From: Actinomadura oligospora ATCC 43269
GTDB taxonomy: Bacteria; Actinomycetota; Actinomycetes; Streptosporangiales; Streptosporangiaceae
Assembly (NCBI RefSeq): GCF_000518265.1
Contig: NZ_JADG01000011.1
Location: 62,001 to 126,000, forward strand
Reading direction: 5' to 3'
DNA length: 64,000 nt
Under the pieces are notes generated by a model, which was given only the letters and a program-made list of their open reading frames with translations, was not told the DNA's origin and made no database searches. This document shows positions 10,005-18,409 of this stretch, piece after piece (within the stretch, counting starts at the first letter, position 1; the number at the start of each line of letters is the position of its first letter). The position numbers and the translations under genes were made by a program.

Positions 10005-11402
10005 ATGTCCGAAGTCGAGCACTCCTCCCCGGCCGACGCCCCCGAGCGCACATCAGCGGGCGAAAGGAAACGCGCGCTGCCTTTACGGCGTCCCAGGCTC
10101 ACCGTGGCCGCCGTCTTGGCGGCCGTACTCGCGGCGGGCGCGGTGTTCTACGCGACGGCCATGTCCGGGGACGGGGTGCTGGGCCCGTTCGGCGCTTTCC
10201 CCGCTCCGATCGCGACCCATCCCCCCTTGGGACCGGCCCGGCAGCTGGCAACTCTACGGGGGACGGTGAAGATCACCGGTGGGCTGGCGCTGCAGGAGGA
10301 CGACGCCTCCCGCCTCCGTGCGATCAACCTCCACACCGGCAAGGTCTACTGGGAGGTCCGCCGGGACGACACCATCACGGAATGGGACCTGGACCCCGCC
10401 GGTGCCGTGTTCATCGCGTGGGACTCCGGCCGCGTCGAACGCGTGGACGTCCGTTCGGGCAAGCCACGTTGGCATCGGCGGTTCGCCGGGAGCCTGCGCG
10501 GCCTCGGCGACGGTGTGCGTCTCAGCGGTTCCGGCACCGGCCCGGTGACCGTCGGCACCGCCGGATGGAAGCACCACCAGTACGAGGGATGGCTGTTCTT
10601 CCTGGATCGTGAGACCGGCCGTGAGCGCTGGCGGACCAAGGCGTTCTCGGACACCGCCTGCGCGGTCGGGTCCAAGGAGAGCGTCCAGCACGCGTTCCCC
10701 TTCGCCGACACCCTCGTGGTGACGGAGGACTGCCGCGGCGAGCGTGATCCCGGCCGCCTGACGGCCTACGACGCCACCGGCCACCGACGCTGGCAGCTCG
10801 ATCTCAGAACGCTGGCCGCCTCCCCCGCCGACCGGACGTACAACGTGGACCTGACGCAGATCGATGATCGCCTGCTGGCACTGACCAATCGGGGTTACGG
10901 CCAGGGCGACGTCCTGGTCGACGCGATCACGGGCCGCGCTGCCAGGGAGATCCCTGACCAGGCGAGCATCCCGGACAAGAACGATGAGAGACCGACCGGT
11001 CCCCTCAACGTCAGTGCGTGCTGGGCGCCCGACGCGAAGGCGGGCGATCTCGCCCGTCCGTACCTGTGCGCGCAGGATCTGTCGGGCAAGCGACTGTGGA
11101 CCGTCCACCTGCCGGAAGGTTTTCGCAGGGCGGGGGACAGGTTCTCCACCTTCGACGGACGTCTCTACGCCGTGCTCACCCACACCGGCCTCACCGACGA
11201 GGTCGATGTCCCCGACCGGCAGCAGGTGGCGGTCTTCGACCTGCGCACAGGCCGCCTGCTCGGCCGGATCCCGCTCTCCCAGGGCGGCGCGACACCCATC
11301 CCGCAGGAAGTGGCCGTCGAAGTGAGCGACGTGGCCGACGGAATCGTCAGCGTCACCTACCGCTCTCCGGACGGGCGGTACGCCAAGCTCTTCGCCGCGT
11401 GA
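10005..11402 (+). CDS. Membrane-anchored PQQ-like beta-propeller protein, paralogue 2
   Basis: A 465-residue full-length member of the trio. It has an N-terminal cytosolic stretch (MSEVEHSSPADAPERTSAGE), one transmembrane helix (LTVAAVLAAVLAAGAVFYA), the conserved GPFGAFPAPIA linker, and then repeated blades such as RAINLHTGKVYWEVRRDD, VERVDVRSGKPRWHRRF and LDRETGRERWRTKAF. Cys residues in TACAVGS, VTEDCRGE, VSACWAP and YLCAQD could pair as extracellular disulfides. The start ATG 10005 is preceded by AGGAGG at 9 nt. Codon 27 is TTA, a rare codon in such genomes. Function unknown; same strand and close spacing with both paralogues suggest one transcript. Confidence 0.8.
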   Translation: MSEVEHSSPADAPERTSAGERKRALPLRRPRLTVAAVLAAVLAAGAVFYATAMSGDGVLGPFGAFPAPIATHPPLGPARQLATLRGTVKITGGLALQEDDASRLRAINLHTGKVYWEVRRDDTITEWDLDPAGAVFIAWDSGRVERVDVRSGKPRWHRRFAGSLRGLGDGVRLSGSGTGPVTVGTAGWKHHQYEGWLFFLDRETGRERWRTKAFSDTACAVGSKESVQHAFPFADTLVVTEDCRGERDPGRLTAYDATGHRRWQLDLRTLAASPADRTYNVDLTQIDDRLLALTNRGYGQGDVLVDAITGRAAREIPDQASIPDKNDERPTGPLNVSACWAPDAKAGDLARPYLCAQDLSGKRLWTVHLPEGFRRAGDRFSTFDGRLYAVLTHTGLTDEVDVPDRQQVAVFDLRTGRLLGRIPLSQGGATPIPQEVAVEVSDVADGIVSVTYRSPDGRYAKLFAA

Positions 11403-11443
11403 TCTCCGTCCGTCCCCTTCCACCAGAACGAAAGGTAGAAACC

Positions 11444-12832
11444 ATGTCCGAAGTCGAGCGTTCCTCATCGGCCGGGATTCCCGTTCGGATATCAGGAGGC
11501 AAAAGGAAGCGTGCGCTGCTGTTAAGGCATCCCAGCCTGATTCTGTTCGCTCTCTTGGCGGCCGTGTTCGCGGCGGTGACGGTGTACGCGACGAACGAGT
11601 CCCGCGACGGGATTCGGGGGCCGTTCGGCGCCTTCCCCGCTCCGGTCGCCACCGGCCCTCCTGTGGGACCGGCCCGGCTGTTGGCCACACTCCAGGGAAC
11701 GGTGAAGGTCACCGGCGGACTGGCGCTGCAGGAGGACGGCGGCTCCCGCCTCCGCGCGATCAACCTCCACACCGGCAAGGTCTACTGGGAGTACCGCCGC
11801 CACGACGACGTGGTCGTGGAATGGGAACCGGACGGAACCGGCTCGGTGTTCGTCCGATGGCAATCCGGCCGTGTCGAACGCGTGGACATCCGTCCGGGGA
11901 AGGCGCGTTGGCATTGGCAGCTCACCAAGGGCATGCGCGAGGGGCTCAGCAGTCCACGGCTGCACATTTCCGCCACCGGCCCGGTGAGCGTCAGCACCTC
12001 CACGTGGCGGAACCACCGGCTCTCAGGATGGCTGAGCTTCCTGGACCGGGAAACCGGCCGTGAGCGCTGGCGGACCAACTCCTTCTCGAACAGCGGCTGC
12101 ATGATCGGTTTGGAGCCCACGGTCCAACAGGTGCTTCCCGTCGCCGACACCCTCGTCGCGAGGGAAGAATGCCGCAGCGTGAAGGACCCCGGGCACCTGA
12201 CGGCCTTCGACGCCACCGGCCACCGGCGATGGCGACTCGATCTCAGGGCCTTGATGCCCGGCACCGACCCCGTCGCGGATCTCGTGGACGTGACCAAGGT
12301 CTCCGATCGGCTGCTGGCGCTGTCCAGGAACCGAAGAGACGGCTACACGCTGGTCGACGCGACAGCGGGCCGCGTGATCAGGCAGGTTCCTTCGCTCAAG
12401 GGCCTTTCGGACGACGAACGCGAGAAGGGTTCCGGTTCCATCAGAGTCAGCCTGTGCTCGGCTCCCCACGCGAAACCGGGCGATGACACCCGCCCCTACC
12501 TCTGCGCGGACGATCCGCGGACGGACAAGCCGTTGTGGACCGTGCGCCTGCCCGAAGGGTTCCGCGGCGCGAAGGACGAGTTCGCCTTCTCCGGCGGGCG
12601 CTTCTACACGGTGCTCACCCACACCGACGCCACCGACAGGATCGACGTTCAGGACGAGCAGCAGGTAGGGGTCTTCGAGTCCCGCACAGGCCGTCTGCTC
12701 GGCAGGATCCCGCTCCCCCGCGAGGCACTCGTCCCACGGGTCGCCGACAAGGTGAGCGAGGTGACCGACGGCATCGTCAGCGTCGCCTACCACTCCGGAG
12801 AGTGGAGTTACGTCAAGCTCTTCGCCGCGTGA
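11444..12832 (+). CDS. Membrane-anchored PQQ-like beta-propeller protein, paralogue 3
   Basis: A 462-residue paralogue of the preceding gene, 41 bp downstream. The same plan holds: basic N-terminus, a transmembrane helix (LILFALLAAVFAAVTVYA), the GPFGAFPAPVA linker, then propeller blades (RAINLHTGKVYWEYRRHD, VERVDIRPGKARWHW, LDRETGRERWRTNSF) and the ending SYVKLFAA, which matches RYAKLFAA of paralogue 2. Codon 27 is TTA at the position aligned with paralogue 2. The start ATG 11444 follows GAAAGG. Strong similarity between paralogues 2 and 3 points to recent tandem duplication. Function unknown. Confidence 0.8.
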   Translation: MSEVERSSSAGIPVRISGGKRKRALLLRHPSLILFALLAAVFAAVTVYATNESRDGIRGPFGAFPAPVATGPPVGPARLLATLQGTVKVTGGLALQEDGGSRLRAINLHTGKVYWEYRRHDDVVVEWEPDGTGSVFVRWQSGRVERVDIRPGKARWHWQLTKGMREGLSSPRLHISATGPVSVSTSTWRNHRLSGWLSFLDRETGRERWRTNSFSNSGCMIGLEPTVQQVLPVADTLVAREECRSVKDPGHLTAFDATGHRRWRLDLRALMPGTDPVADLVDVTKVSDRLLALSRNRRDGYTLVDATAGRVIRQVPSLKGLSDDEREKGSGSIRVSLCSAPHAKPGDDTRPYLCADDPRTDKPLWTVRLPEGFRGAKDEFAFSGGRFYTVLTHTDATDRIDVQDEQQVGVFESRTGRLLGRIPLPREALVPRVADKVSEVTDGIVSVAYHSGEWSYVKLFAA

Positions 12833-12932
12833 CCCGCACCTCAGGCCGTCGGTGAGGTGGTAGGCGGTCGTCGGAACTCATGGCTGACATGCGCTCCGAC
12901 GACCGCCTCGCTCGATTTGGCAGGATTCGTCC

Positions 12933-14006
12933 ATGCCGATTGATGCTTCTCAGGACCGGTTCGCCCGGCTCGTGGCCACCGTGGACGCTCCGCTCGATCT
13001 CGTGGCGGCGGACGTCCCGCAGGTGGTGCGTTGGGCCGATCGCAGGCTTCTGGTGCAGCGGGGGGACGCCGAGCTGGCCGTTCTCGACTTCGACAAGGCG
13101 GGGACGGTCGTCCGGTTTCCGGCGCCCTGGTCTCGGCGGTACGGGACGGTCGCGGTCTCACCTGGCGGGGACGTCGCCGTGTTCGCCGGGGTGCATGCGC
13201 TGCGGGCCGTGGATTCGCAGGGGACCCTGCTCTGGGAGCGTCGGCACGGGTGCTGGTCGGCCGTCGTGTGCGCCGAGGAGCACCTCTCGTTCTCCGAGTA
13301 CGCGGACGACGAGGACCACGCCCGCGCGGACAGCGGCTCGGCCGCGTTCTCGGCGGACGGCGGGCTCGTGTGGGCGCACGTCCGCCGTCAGGTGGAGGAC
13401 GACGTCCAGGAGGAGTGGCTGGTCCTCGATGCCGGGAACGGTCAGGTGCTGGGACGGGCCTCGACCGGCACCGTCGGGTCCGCCTCGTTCCAGCTCCCGC
13501 ATCCGGATTCGTCGCGCATGGGGATGAGCGTCGCCCAAGGAGAGGAGACCTCGCCCGTCCTGTGGGGGCACTGGGACGGAGCCGAGCTGAGCGTCCGGAG
13601 CTCCGTCGACGAGGTGCTCCTTGATGTCGGCCCGTCCGGGGAACGGTTCCTGATCACGGACACCGGGCAGTGGGGCCTCTACCTGAACGGCCTTCCGGAC
13701 GGCGGGGAGCTGCGCCGCCTGAACCACGACACGGCCCCGTCCGAGCTCTTCTACGAGGGCGACGAGCGCGTCTGGTGGGATTTCGAGGGGGCCATGCCGG
13801 ACGACGGCCTCGCCATTGTCGGAACCGAGCATCCCACCGACCTTCCACGGCACTGGCTGGTCGGTCTGGACACGATGACCGTCCGCGGACGCGTCAGATA
13901 TCCGCGACCGGTCTCGGGGTCGCCGAGGCCGGCGGGCAAGGAAGCCTGGTGGACGCTCTCCGCCGACCGGACCGCCGTCCACCTGTGGAGCCTTCCGGAC
14001 GCCTGA
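12933..14006 (+). CDS. Cytosolic beta-propeller protein of unknown function
   Basis: A 357-residue protein without signal peptide or membrane helix. It has WD40/PQQ-like blade patterns (LAVLDFDKAGTVVRFPAPW, GGDVAVFAGVHALRAVDSQG, WLVLDAGNGQVLGRAS) rich in Trp, Gly and Asp. It opens MPIDASQDRFARLVATVD. CAGGAT 6 nt before the ATG could be the -10 of a leaderless transcript. Proteins of this size and pattern are common as unassigned genes in actinomycetes. It follows the three membrane propellers by 100 bp, though it is not obviously a paralogue of them and lacks their linker motif. No enzyme function can be assigned. Confidence 0.7.
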   Translation: MPIDASQDRFARLVATVDAPLDLVAADVPQVVRWADRRLLVQRGDAELAVLDFDKAGTVVRFPAPWSRRYGTVAVSPGGDVAVFAGVHALRAVDSQGTLLWERRHGCWSAVVCAEEHLSFSEYADDEDHARADSGSAAFSADGGLVWAHVRRQVEDDVQEEWLVLDAGNGQVLGRASTGTVGSASFQLPHPDSSRMGMSVAQGEETSPVLWGHWDGAELSVRSSVDEVLLDVGPSGERFLITDTGQWGLYLNGLPDGGELRRLNHDTAPSELFYEGDERVWWDFEGAMPDDGLAIVGTEHPTDLPRHWLVGLDTMTVRGRVRYPRPVSGSPRPAGKEAWWTLSADRTAVHLWSLPDA

Positions 14007-14123
14007 CCCCGTCCGCGTGAGCGGGAATCGGCCGGGGGTTGTTCGGCTTGTCTCTGTAGCGTCCGTCACACGCGTGCGCGCACGAGGCGGACGCACCGGA
14101 AACCTCGACAGGAGAGGAACGGC

Positions 14124-14201
14124 ATGGAGCTCACGTCCCATCTAGCCTCCGACCGGGCGAACGTCGCCGAGTCGATCGCGCCGAAGCGGTCGCACGCGTG
14201 A
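14124..14201 (+). CDS. 25-codon leader ORF translationally coupled to the rraA-like gene
   Basis: ATG 14124 sits 6 nt after AGGAGAGG, the best ribosome-binding site in the area, and opens a 25-residue reading (MELTSHLASDR...SHA). Its TGA (14199-14201) overlaps the GTG start (14198) of the next gene as GTGA. The downstream gene has no site of its own, so the leader probably delivers ribosomes to it. A TAGCGT -10-like hexamer is near 14056. The peptide itself is not recognised; it could instead mark the original start of a frameshifted longer gene. Confidence 0.45.
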   Translation: MELTSHLASDRANVAESIAPKRSHA

Positions 14202-14896
14202 CCGCCGCCGAAGCCTTCGCCGGGCTGACGACGGCGCACGTGGCCGACGCCTGTGTCCGGGCGGACGTCCCGGTGCGCTGCGGTCCCGCCGGAACCCGCT
14301 CCGTGACGTCCGGCGGACGCGTCGCCGGGCGCGTCCTCCCCGCGCGGCACGTGGGCAGCGTGGACGTCTTCCTGGAGGCGTTCGAGCAGGCCGAACCGGG
14401 TGACGTCCTCGTCGTCGACAACGGCGGGCGGCTGGACGAGGCGTGCGTCGGCGACCTGGTCGTCCTGGAGACGAAGGCCGCGGGGCTGGCCGGGGTCGTG
14501 ATCTGGGGCCTGCACCGCGACACCGCCGACATCCGCGCGATCGGCCTGCCGGTGTTCAGCCTCGGGTCGATCCCCACGGGACCGCTGGGCGTGACGGAGC
14601 GTCCGCCGGAGGCCCTGACGTCCGCGCGGGTCGGCGAGTGGACGGTGACCAGCGACGACACCGTGTTCGCGGACGACGACGGAGTCCTGTTCGTGCCGTC
14701 CGGCCGGGTGGACGAGCTGGCCGCGCTGGCCCGGGGCATCCGCGACACCGAGCGCGGGCAGGCCGAGCGCGTCCGGGCGGGCGAGCCCCTGCGCGACCAG
14801 CTCGCGTTCGCGGACTTCCTCAAGGCCCGGCGGGAGGACCCGTCCCTCACCTTCCGCCGCCACCTGCGCGGGCTCGGCGGCGCGATCGAGGAGTGA
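14198..14896 (+). CDS. RraA-family protein (RraA-like / HMG aldolase fold)
   Basis: A 232-residue member of the RraA/demethylmenaquinone-methyltransferase-like fold. The family signature is clear: PGDVLVVDNGG, ACVGDLVVLETKAAGLAGVV and the GLHRD motif, whose Arg and Asp bind substrate or metal in the HMG/CHA aldolases, then GLPVFSLGSIPTGP. Characterised members are RNase E inhibitors (RraA) or 4-hydroxy-4-methyl-2-oxoglutarate aldolases; this one is longer than RraA (~160 residues), which favours an aldolase-like role, by inference. GTG is the first in-frame start and overlaps the stop of the leader ORF. Confidence 0.8.
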   Translation: MTAAEAFAGLTTAHVADACVRADVPVRCGPAGTRSVTSGGRVAGRVLPARHVGSVDVFLEAFEQAEPGDVLVVDNGGRLDEACVGDLVVLETKAAGLAGVVIWGLHRDTADIRAIGLPVFSLGSIPTGPLGVTERPPEALTSARVGEWTVTSDDTVFADDDGVLFVPSGRVDELAALARGIRDTERGQAERVRAGEPLRDQLAFADFLKARREDPSLTFRRHLRGLGGAIEE

Positions 14897-14978
14897 GAGC
14901 GGCCGGGCGCCCGCTGACGACCCGCGTCGCCGACGCGCGCCCGGCCGAAACCACGTCGCCTCCCAAGGCGGACGGCGT

Positions 14979-14984
14979 TAGCGT
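14979..14984 (+). promoter_or_regulatory. -10 hexamer TAGCGT, leaderless promoter
   Basis: TAGCGT followed by 6 nt and the ATG of the acetyltransferase gene, with no ribosome-binding site. The identical hexamer precedes the genes at 56574 and 58270. Confidence 0.5.
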
Positions 14985-14990
14985 TCGGGC

Positions 14991-15512
14991 ATGGACCAGA
15001 CTCTGAGCGGCGAGCGGGTCATCCTGCGTCCGGCGAACGAAGGCGACATTCCGGCGCTGGCGGCGATCCGTCGCGCACCGGAGGTGTTCCGCTGGTGGCG
15101 GGGCGGCGACGACATGGAGAAGGCCGTCGCCGAGGACCTCGCCGAGGACGGCGGGCACCACTACGTGATCGTCCACGAGGGCCGGACCGCCGGCTGGATC
15201 CAGTGGCAGGCCGAGGAGGAGCCGGACTACCGGCACGCCTCCATCGATCTCTACCTGGCCGCCGACCTGCACGGACGCGGCCTCGGCACGGACGCGCTCC
15301 GGACGCTCGTCCGGCACATCGTCCGCGACCACGGCCACCACCGGATCACGATCGACCCGGCGGCGGACAACACGGCCGCGATCCGTTCCTACACGAAGGT
15401 CGGTTTCAGGCCGGTCGGGGTCATGCGCAAGGCCGAACGCGGCAACGACGGCACCTGGCACGACAGCCTGCTCATGGACCTCCTCGCCGAGGACCTCGCC
15501 TCCGAGGGCTAG
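14991..15512 (+). CDS. GNAT-family N-acetyltransferase, AAC(6')-like
   Basis: A 173-residue GNAT acetyltransferase. The N-terminus MDQTLSGERVILRPANEGDIPALAAI, the acetyl-CoA loop RGLGTDALRTLVRHI and the C-terminal NTAAIRSYTKVGF are the standard family strands and pyrophosphate-binding turn. The W-rich RWWRGGDDME and YRHASIDLYLAADLHG segments resemble the AAC(6') aminoglycoside acetyltransferase group, so a drug-modifying or similar amine substrate is possible but unproven. TAGCGT at 14979-14984 lies 6 nt before the ATG, indicating a leaderless message. Confidence 0.85.
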   Translation: MDQTLSGERVILRPANEGDIPALAAIRRAPEVFRWWRGGDDMEKAVAEDLAEDGGHHYVIVHEGRTAGWIQWQAEEEPDYRHASIDLYLAADLHGRGLGTDALRTLVRHIVRDHGHHRITIDPAADNTAAIRSYTKVGFRPVGVMRKAERGNDGTWHDSLLMDLLAEDLASEG

Positions 15513-15672
15513 AACGGCCCGCCCGCCGCGTCCGCTCCAGGGACGGTTGAACCTTCCCGCAGTTTCCGGGCGCGGCCGGTCAAAAGCGCAGGCCAGCGCC
15601 AGGAACTTTCTTGACCTTGGTTTACGGCCACATGATCGGGGGGTACCTCTCGCATCGAGTTCGTGACAGTGA

Positions 15673-16326
15673 GTGACGGTGAAGGTCAACGGCCCGCCAA
15701 AGGCCGGACGTCCCGTCCGCCGACCGGGGGAGGCCAGGATGCGGGGCATGACGCGGACGGGGAGGGCCACCCCCGTCCCGCCGTTCCCGCGTCCCCCCGG
15801 CCGGACGCCGTCCGAGCTCGCGAAGGACTCCCTGCACGGCCCGGTCGGTACGGCCGAGGGCGTTCCCGAAGCGCCGGTCCACGCGGAGCACCGTCCCCCC
15901 GGGGACGCGGTGCGCGCGCTCCCGGTGACCTCCGGCGACACACCTCGGGTCCTCGGCCCTACCGGTTCGGGTCCGGTCCCCGGCACGGCGCGAGCCACCG
16001 GTGGCCACCAGGGGAACAACGGCCTGCCGTCGCGGGAGCGCGGTGCGGCGGCAGGCCCCGACTCGCCCGCGGCGCCGACCTCCCCCACGGTGTCCGCGGG
16101 CGTGCACACCGCCCCGCCCGGAGGGCCGCGCGCCCGCCGGGCCGGGGCGACGCCGGTTCCGGCGGCGCCCGCCGCCACGTCCGGCGATCTGCGGATGCCG
16201 GTGCCGCCCGCCCCCGCGGCATCGACGTCCTCCACCGCCGGGCCGGCGGCGACCTTGAGCACCGCCGCCGGCCCGGCCCACCCCACACACTCCGCGTCCC
16301 CGCCCGTCCCGACGCGCCCCGCGTAG
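15673..16326 (+). CDS. Pro/Ala/Gly-rich hypothetical protein (uncertain)
   Basis: An open frame of 217 codons from GTG 15673. Almost every third position is G or C, which supports coding, but the product is low-complexity, dominated by Pro, Ala, Gly, Thr and Ser without hydrophobic helices. It would be intrinsically disordered. A TTGACC -35-like sequence is at about 15612. The start has no convincing ribosome-binding site, and other frames here are also open, so this could be non-coding GC-rich DNA. No family is recognised. Confidence 0.35.
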   Translation: MTVKVNGPPKAGRPVRRPGEARMRGMTRTGRATPVPPFPRPPGRTPSELAKDSLHGPVGTAEGVPEAPVHAEHRPPGDAVRALPVTSGDTPRVLGPTGSGPVPGTARATGGHQGNNGLPSRERGAAAGPDSPAAPTSPTVSAGVHTAPPGGPRARRAGATPVPAAPAATSGDLRMPVPPAPAASTSSTAGPAATLSTAAGPAHPTHSASPPVPTRPA

Positions 16327-16376
16327 CCGCACCTCCCGGCGCGTCCCGCGTAGCCGCGCCTCCCGGCGCGTCCCGC
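16323..16376. repeat. Two-copy 27-bp tandem repeat
   Basis: A 27-bp unit beginning GTAGCCGC and ending GCGTCCCGC occurs at 16323-16349 and 16350-16376 with a single A/G difference. It begins at the end of the Pro-rich ORF and lies in the gap before the convergent MarR-GNAT gene. Confidence 0.7.
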
Positions 16377-16422
16377 TGCCGCGCCGCCCGGGAGCGGTCC
16401 GTCGCAGGGCGGCCGGTGTGGG

Positions 16423-17364
16423 CTAGCTCAAGGTGAGTTCCCAGGTCTCGCCGTGAACGGTGTCGCCGAAGCGGTCGGACGGCTGTTCCTTGTCCACGAG
16501 CTGGAAGCCCGCGCGGGCGTAGATGCGGCGGGCGGGCTCCTGGAGGGCGGTCGTCCAGAGGACCATGCGCGCGTACCCGGACGCGGCGGCGAACCGGACG
16601 CACTCGTCCACGAGCCTGCCGCCGACGCCCGCGCCGCGCGTGTCGGGTTCGACGATCAGCAGCCTGAGCTGGGCGGTCGTCGCGTCGCGCGCGACGCAGA
16701 AGACGCTGCCGACGCGGCGTCCGCCGAGCTCGGCGATCCAGGCGTTCTCGCGCTCGGCGTCGTGCCGCTCGACGTACTCGGCGACGACGCGGGCGACGAG
16801 CGCCTCGTAGCCGCGGTCCCACCCGCACTCGGACGCGTACAGCTCGCCGTTGCGCTGCACGACCCACCCCAGGTCGCCGGGACGAAGGGGACGCAGCACG
16901 AGCTCCCCGCCAGGCCCCGGAGCGACGGGGTCGGACGCGTCCAGCAGCTCGCGGACGGTGCGCATCGAGTCGACCAGGCGGGCTCGGTCCTCGCCGGTCA
17001 GCCCGTCGAGCAGGGCCCGGATCTGCGCGGCGGACCGCTCGTCCAGCAGCGTGAACACCTCACGGCCGCGGTCGGTCAGGCGGGCGAGCTGGCGGCGCGC
17101 GTCGTCCGCGGACCGCTCGCGCTCGACCAGGCCGTCGGCCTCGAACCGGGTGAGCATCCGGCTGAGGTACCCGGCGTCCAGGTCGAGGGCGCGGCGCAGC
17201 GCGAGCACCTCGGTCTCGGGACGCTGCGCCAGCTCGAACACCACGCGCGCCTCGGTCAGCGAGTACGGCGTGCGCACGTGGCCGTCGCCCAGCAGCCCGA
17301 GGACGCGCGTGTAGAAGCGGTTGAAGTCCCGGACGGTCGCGACGTCGTGGGCGGGTGACGGCAT
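16423..17364 (-). CDS. MarR-family HTH fused to GNAT acetyltransferase
   Basis: A 313-residue two-domain protein. Residues ~1-150 are a MarR winged helix (RTPYSLTEARVVFELAQR; recognition region LDAGYLSRMLTRFEADGL; wing RSADDARRQLARLTDRG). Residues ~160-313 are a GNAT acetyltransferase with DTRGAGVGGRLVDECVRFA as the acetyl-CoA loop and ARRIYARAGFQLV at the end. This fusion type is known in bacteria. ATG 17364 is behind GGGAG; longer readings extend into the operator. A TTGAC-CGA-GTCAA inverted repeat lies 24 bp upstream and probably mediates autoregulation. Substrate unknown. Confidence 0.88.
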   Translation of the reverse strand: MPSPAHDVATVRDFNRFYTRVLGLLGDGHVRTPYSLTEARVVFELAQRPETEVLALRRALDLDAGYLSRMLTRFEADGLVERERSADDARRQLARLTDRGREVFTLLDERSAAQIRALLDGLTGEDRARLVDSMRTVRELLDASDPVAPGPGGELVLRPLRPGDLGWVVQRNGELYASECGWDRGYEALVARVVAEYVERHDAERENAWIAELGGRRVGSVFCVARDATTAQLRLLIVEPDTRGAGVGGRLVDECVRFAAASGYARMVLWTTALQEPARRIYARAGFQLVDKEQPSDRFGDTVHGETWELTLS

Positions 17365-17387
17365 GACGCTCCCTTTCGCCTTAATGC

Positions 17388-17400
17388 TTGACCGAGTCAA
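17388..17400. promoter_or_regulatory. Inverted repeat TTGAC-N3-GTCAA, likely MarR operator
   Basis: Perfect 5-bp arms with a 3-bp centre, 24 bp upstream of the MarR-GNAT start. Read on the minus strand the same bases give TTGACT, a good -35 element, so binding would block RNA polymerase. Confidence 0.55.
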
Positions 17401-17444
17401 ACAATAAGGCGGGCGGGACCCCGCGTCCAGAGGTCGTGACACGT

Positions 17445-17476
17445 CGAAGGCCGCCCTGCGAACAGGGCGGCCTTCG
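17445..17476. terminator. Strong hairpin terminator, 14-bp stem
   Basis: Arms CGAAGGCCGCCCTG and CAGGGCGGCCTTCG pair perfectly around a CGAA tetraloop. It lies just past the 3' end of the DUF3817 gene, which is read leftwards, and separates it from the MarR-GNAT promoter. Confidence 0.85.
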
Positions 17477-17509
17477 GACGATCGGTGAGCGCGGTGTGCG
17501 CGGCGGGCG

Positions 17510-17836
17510 CTACGCCTCGGCGGTGACGGCCCCGCGCTCGAGCTCGGCGCGCGCGTCGGCGACGACCCGGCGCTCGATGTAGAAGGCCAGGAACGGCACC
17601 AGGCCGGCGGCGACCATGAGGACCATCTTCTGCAGCGGCCATCCGGCCCGCCGGTAGAGGTCGAAGGCCGTGACCAGGTACACCATGTACAGCAGGCCGT
17701 GGATCGGCGAGACGACCGCCGACGCGCCGGGCTGGTCGCCGATGTAGCGCAGCGGCATGGCGACGAAGACCAGGATCAGCAGCATCACGCCGACGAGCAG
17801 CGCCATGATCCGGTACCGCTTGATGGCCGCTTCCAC
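17510..17836 (-). CDS. DUF3817-type small integral membrane protein
   Basis: A 108-residue membrane protein with three hydrophobic helices: IMALLVGVMLLILVFVAMPL, PIHGLLYMVYLVTAF and KMVLMVAAGLVPFLAFYIE. The short basic N-terminus (MEAAIKRYR), the PIHG motif between helices and the final IERRV agree with DUF3817, a family of unknown function widespread in actinobacteria. A 14-bp hairpin terminator follows. The next gene upstream on the same strand also encodes a small membrane protein, 91 bp away. Confidence 0.8.
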   Translation of the reverse strand: MEAAIKRYRIMALLVGVMLLILVFVAMPLRYIGDQPGASAVVSPIHGLLYMVYLVTAFDLYRRAGWPLQKMVLMVAAGLVPFLAFYIERRVVADARAELERGAVTAEA

Positions 17837-17927
17837 GAGTCACACCCTTCTCAGCGCGCCCCACGGCGCGTTCGCTTGCGTTCTTTCCCTCAGGGCGACC
17901 TGGTCCGGCCCGCCCGCGTGCGTGCGC

Positions 17928-18293
17928 CTAGTCGCGGCGTCCGGTCTGCGAGTTGAGGCGGTTCAGGTAGCGGTTGTAGGCGGCGAGCTCGGGGTCCTCG
18001 CTCTCCTGCCGCTCGATGATCTGCCGGGTGACCGCCTTCTCGGCGGGCTCCTCGATCACCTTGGGGCCCCGGGGGATGGTCTCCTCGCCGGTCACCTCGT
18101 CCCGCATCATCTTGACCCACATCACCACGACGAAGATCGCGAAGAGCGGCCACTCGAAGGTGTAGCCCCAGCTCCGGTCGTTGCCCGCCTGCGCGCGGTC
18201 GAACTGCCACCAGCCGAAGCCCATGAAGGCCCCGAACAGCACGATCGCGATCGTATGCAGCCCGATCCAGGCGGGAGTGAAGAACCTGCGCAC
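17928..18293 (-). CDS. Two-helix membrane protein of unknown function
   Basis: A 121-residue protein from GTG 18293 (MRRFFTPAWIGLHTIAI). Two hydrophobic helices, about residues 9-30 and 48-63, are separated by WWQFDRAQAGNDRSWGYTFEWP. A soluble acidic and basic C-terminal tail follows (EEPAEKAVTRQIIERQESED, then AAYNRYLNRLN). This layout is found in a conserved but uncharacterised actinobacterial family, often near DUF3817 genes. TACGCT on the minus strand (18300-18305) lies 6 nt before the GTG, so the message is probably leaderless. The frame stays open far upstream, but that part is antisense of other genes. Confidence 0.75.
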   Translation of the reverse strand: MRRFFTPAWIGLHTIAIVLFGAFMGFGWWQFDRAQAGNDRSWGYTFEWPLFAIFVVVMWVKMMRDEVTGEETIPRGPKVIEEPAEKAVTRQIIERQESEDPELAAYNRYLNRLNSQTGRRD

Positions 18294-18409
18294 GCCACGA
18301 GCGTACCCCCGCCTCCCCGCGATCGGTGCAGACCCCCGCCCGAGCACGCCGCCCGCATGTCGCCCCCGCGACGTCCCAGGTGAGGGGCCTGCGGACGCGC
18401 CGGAGCGGG

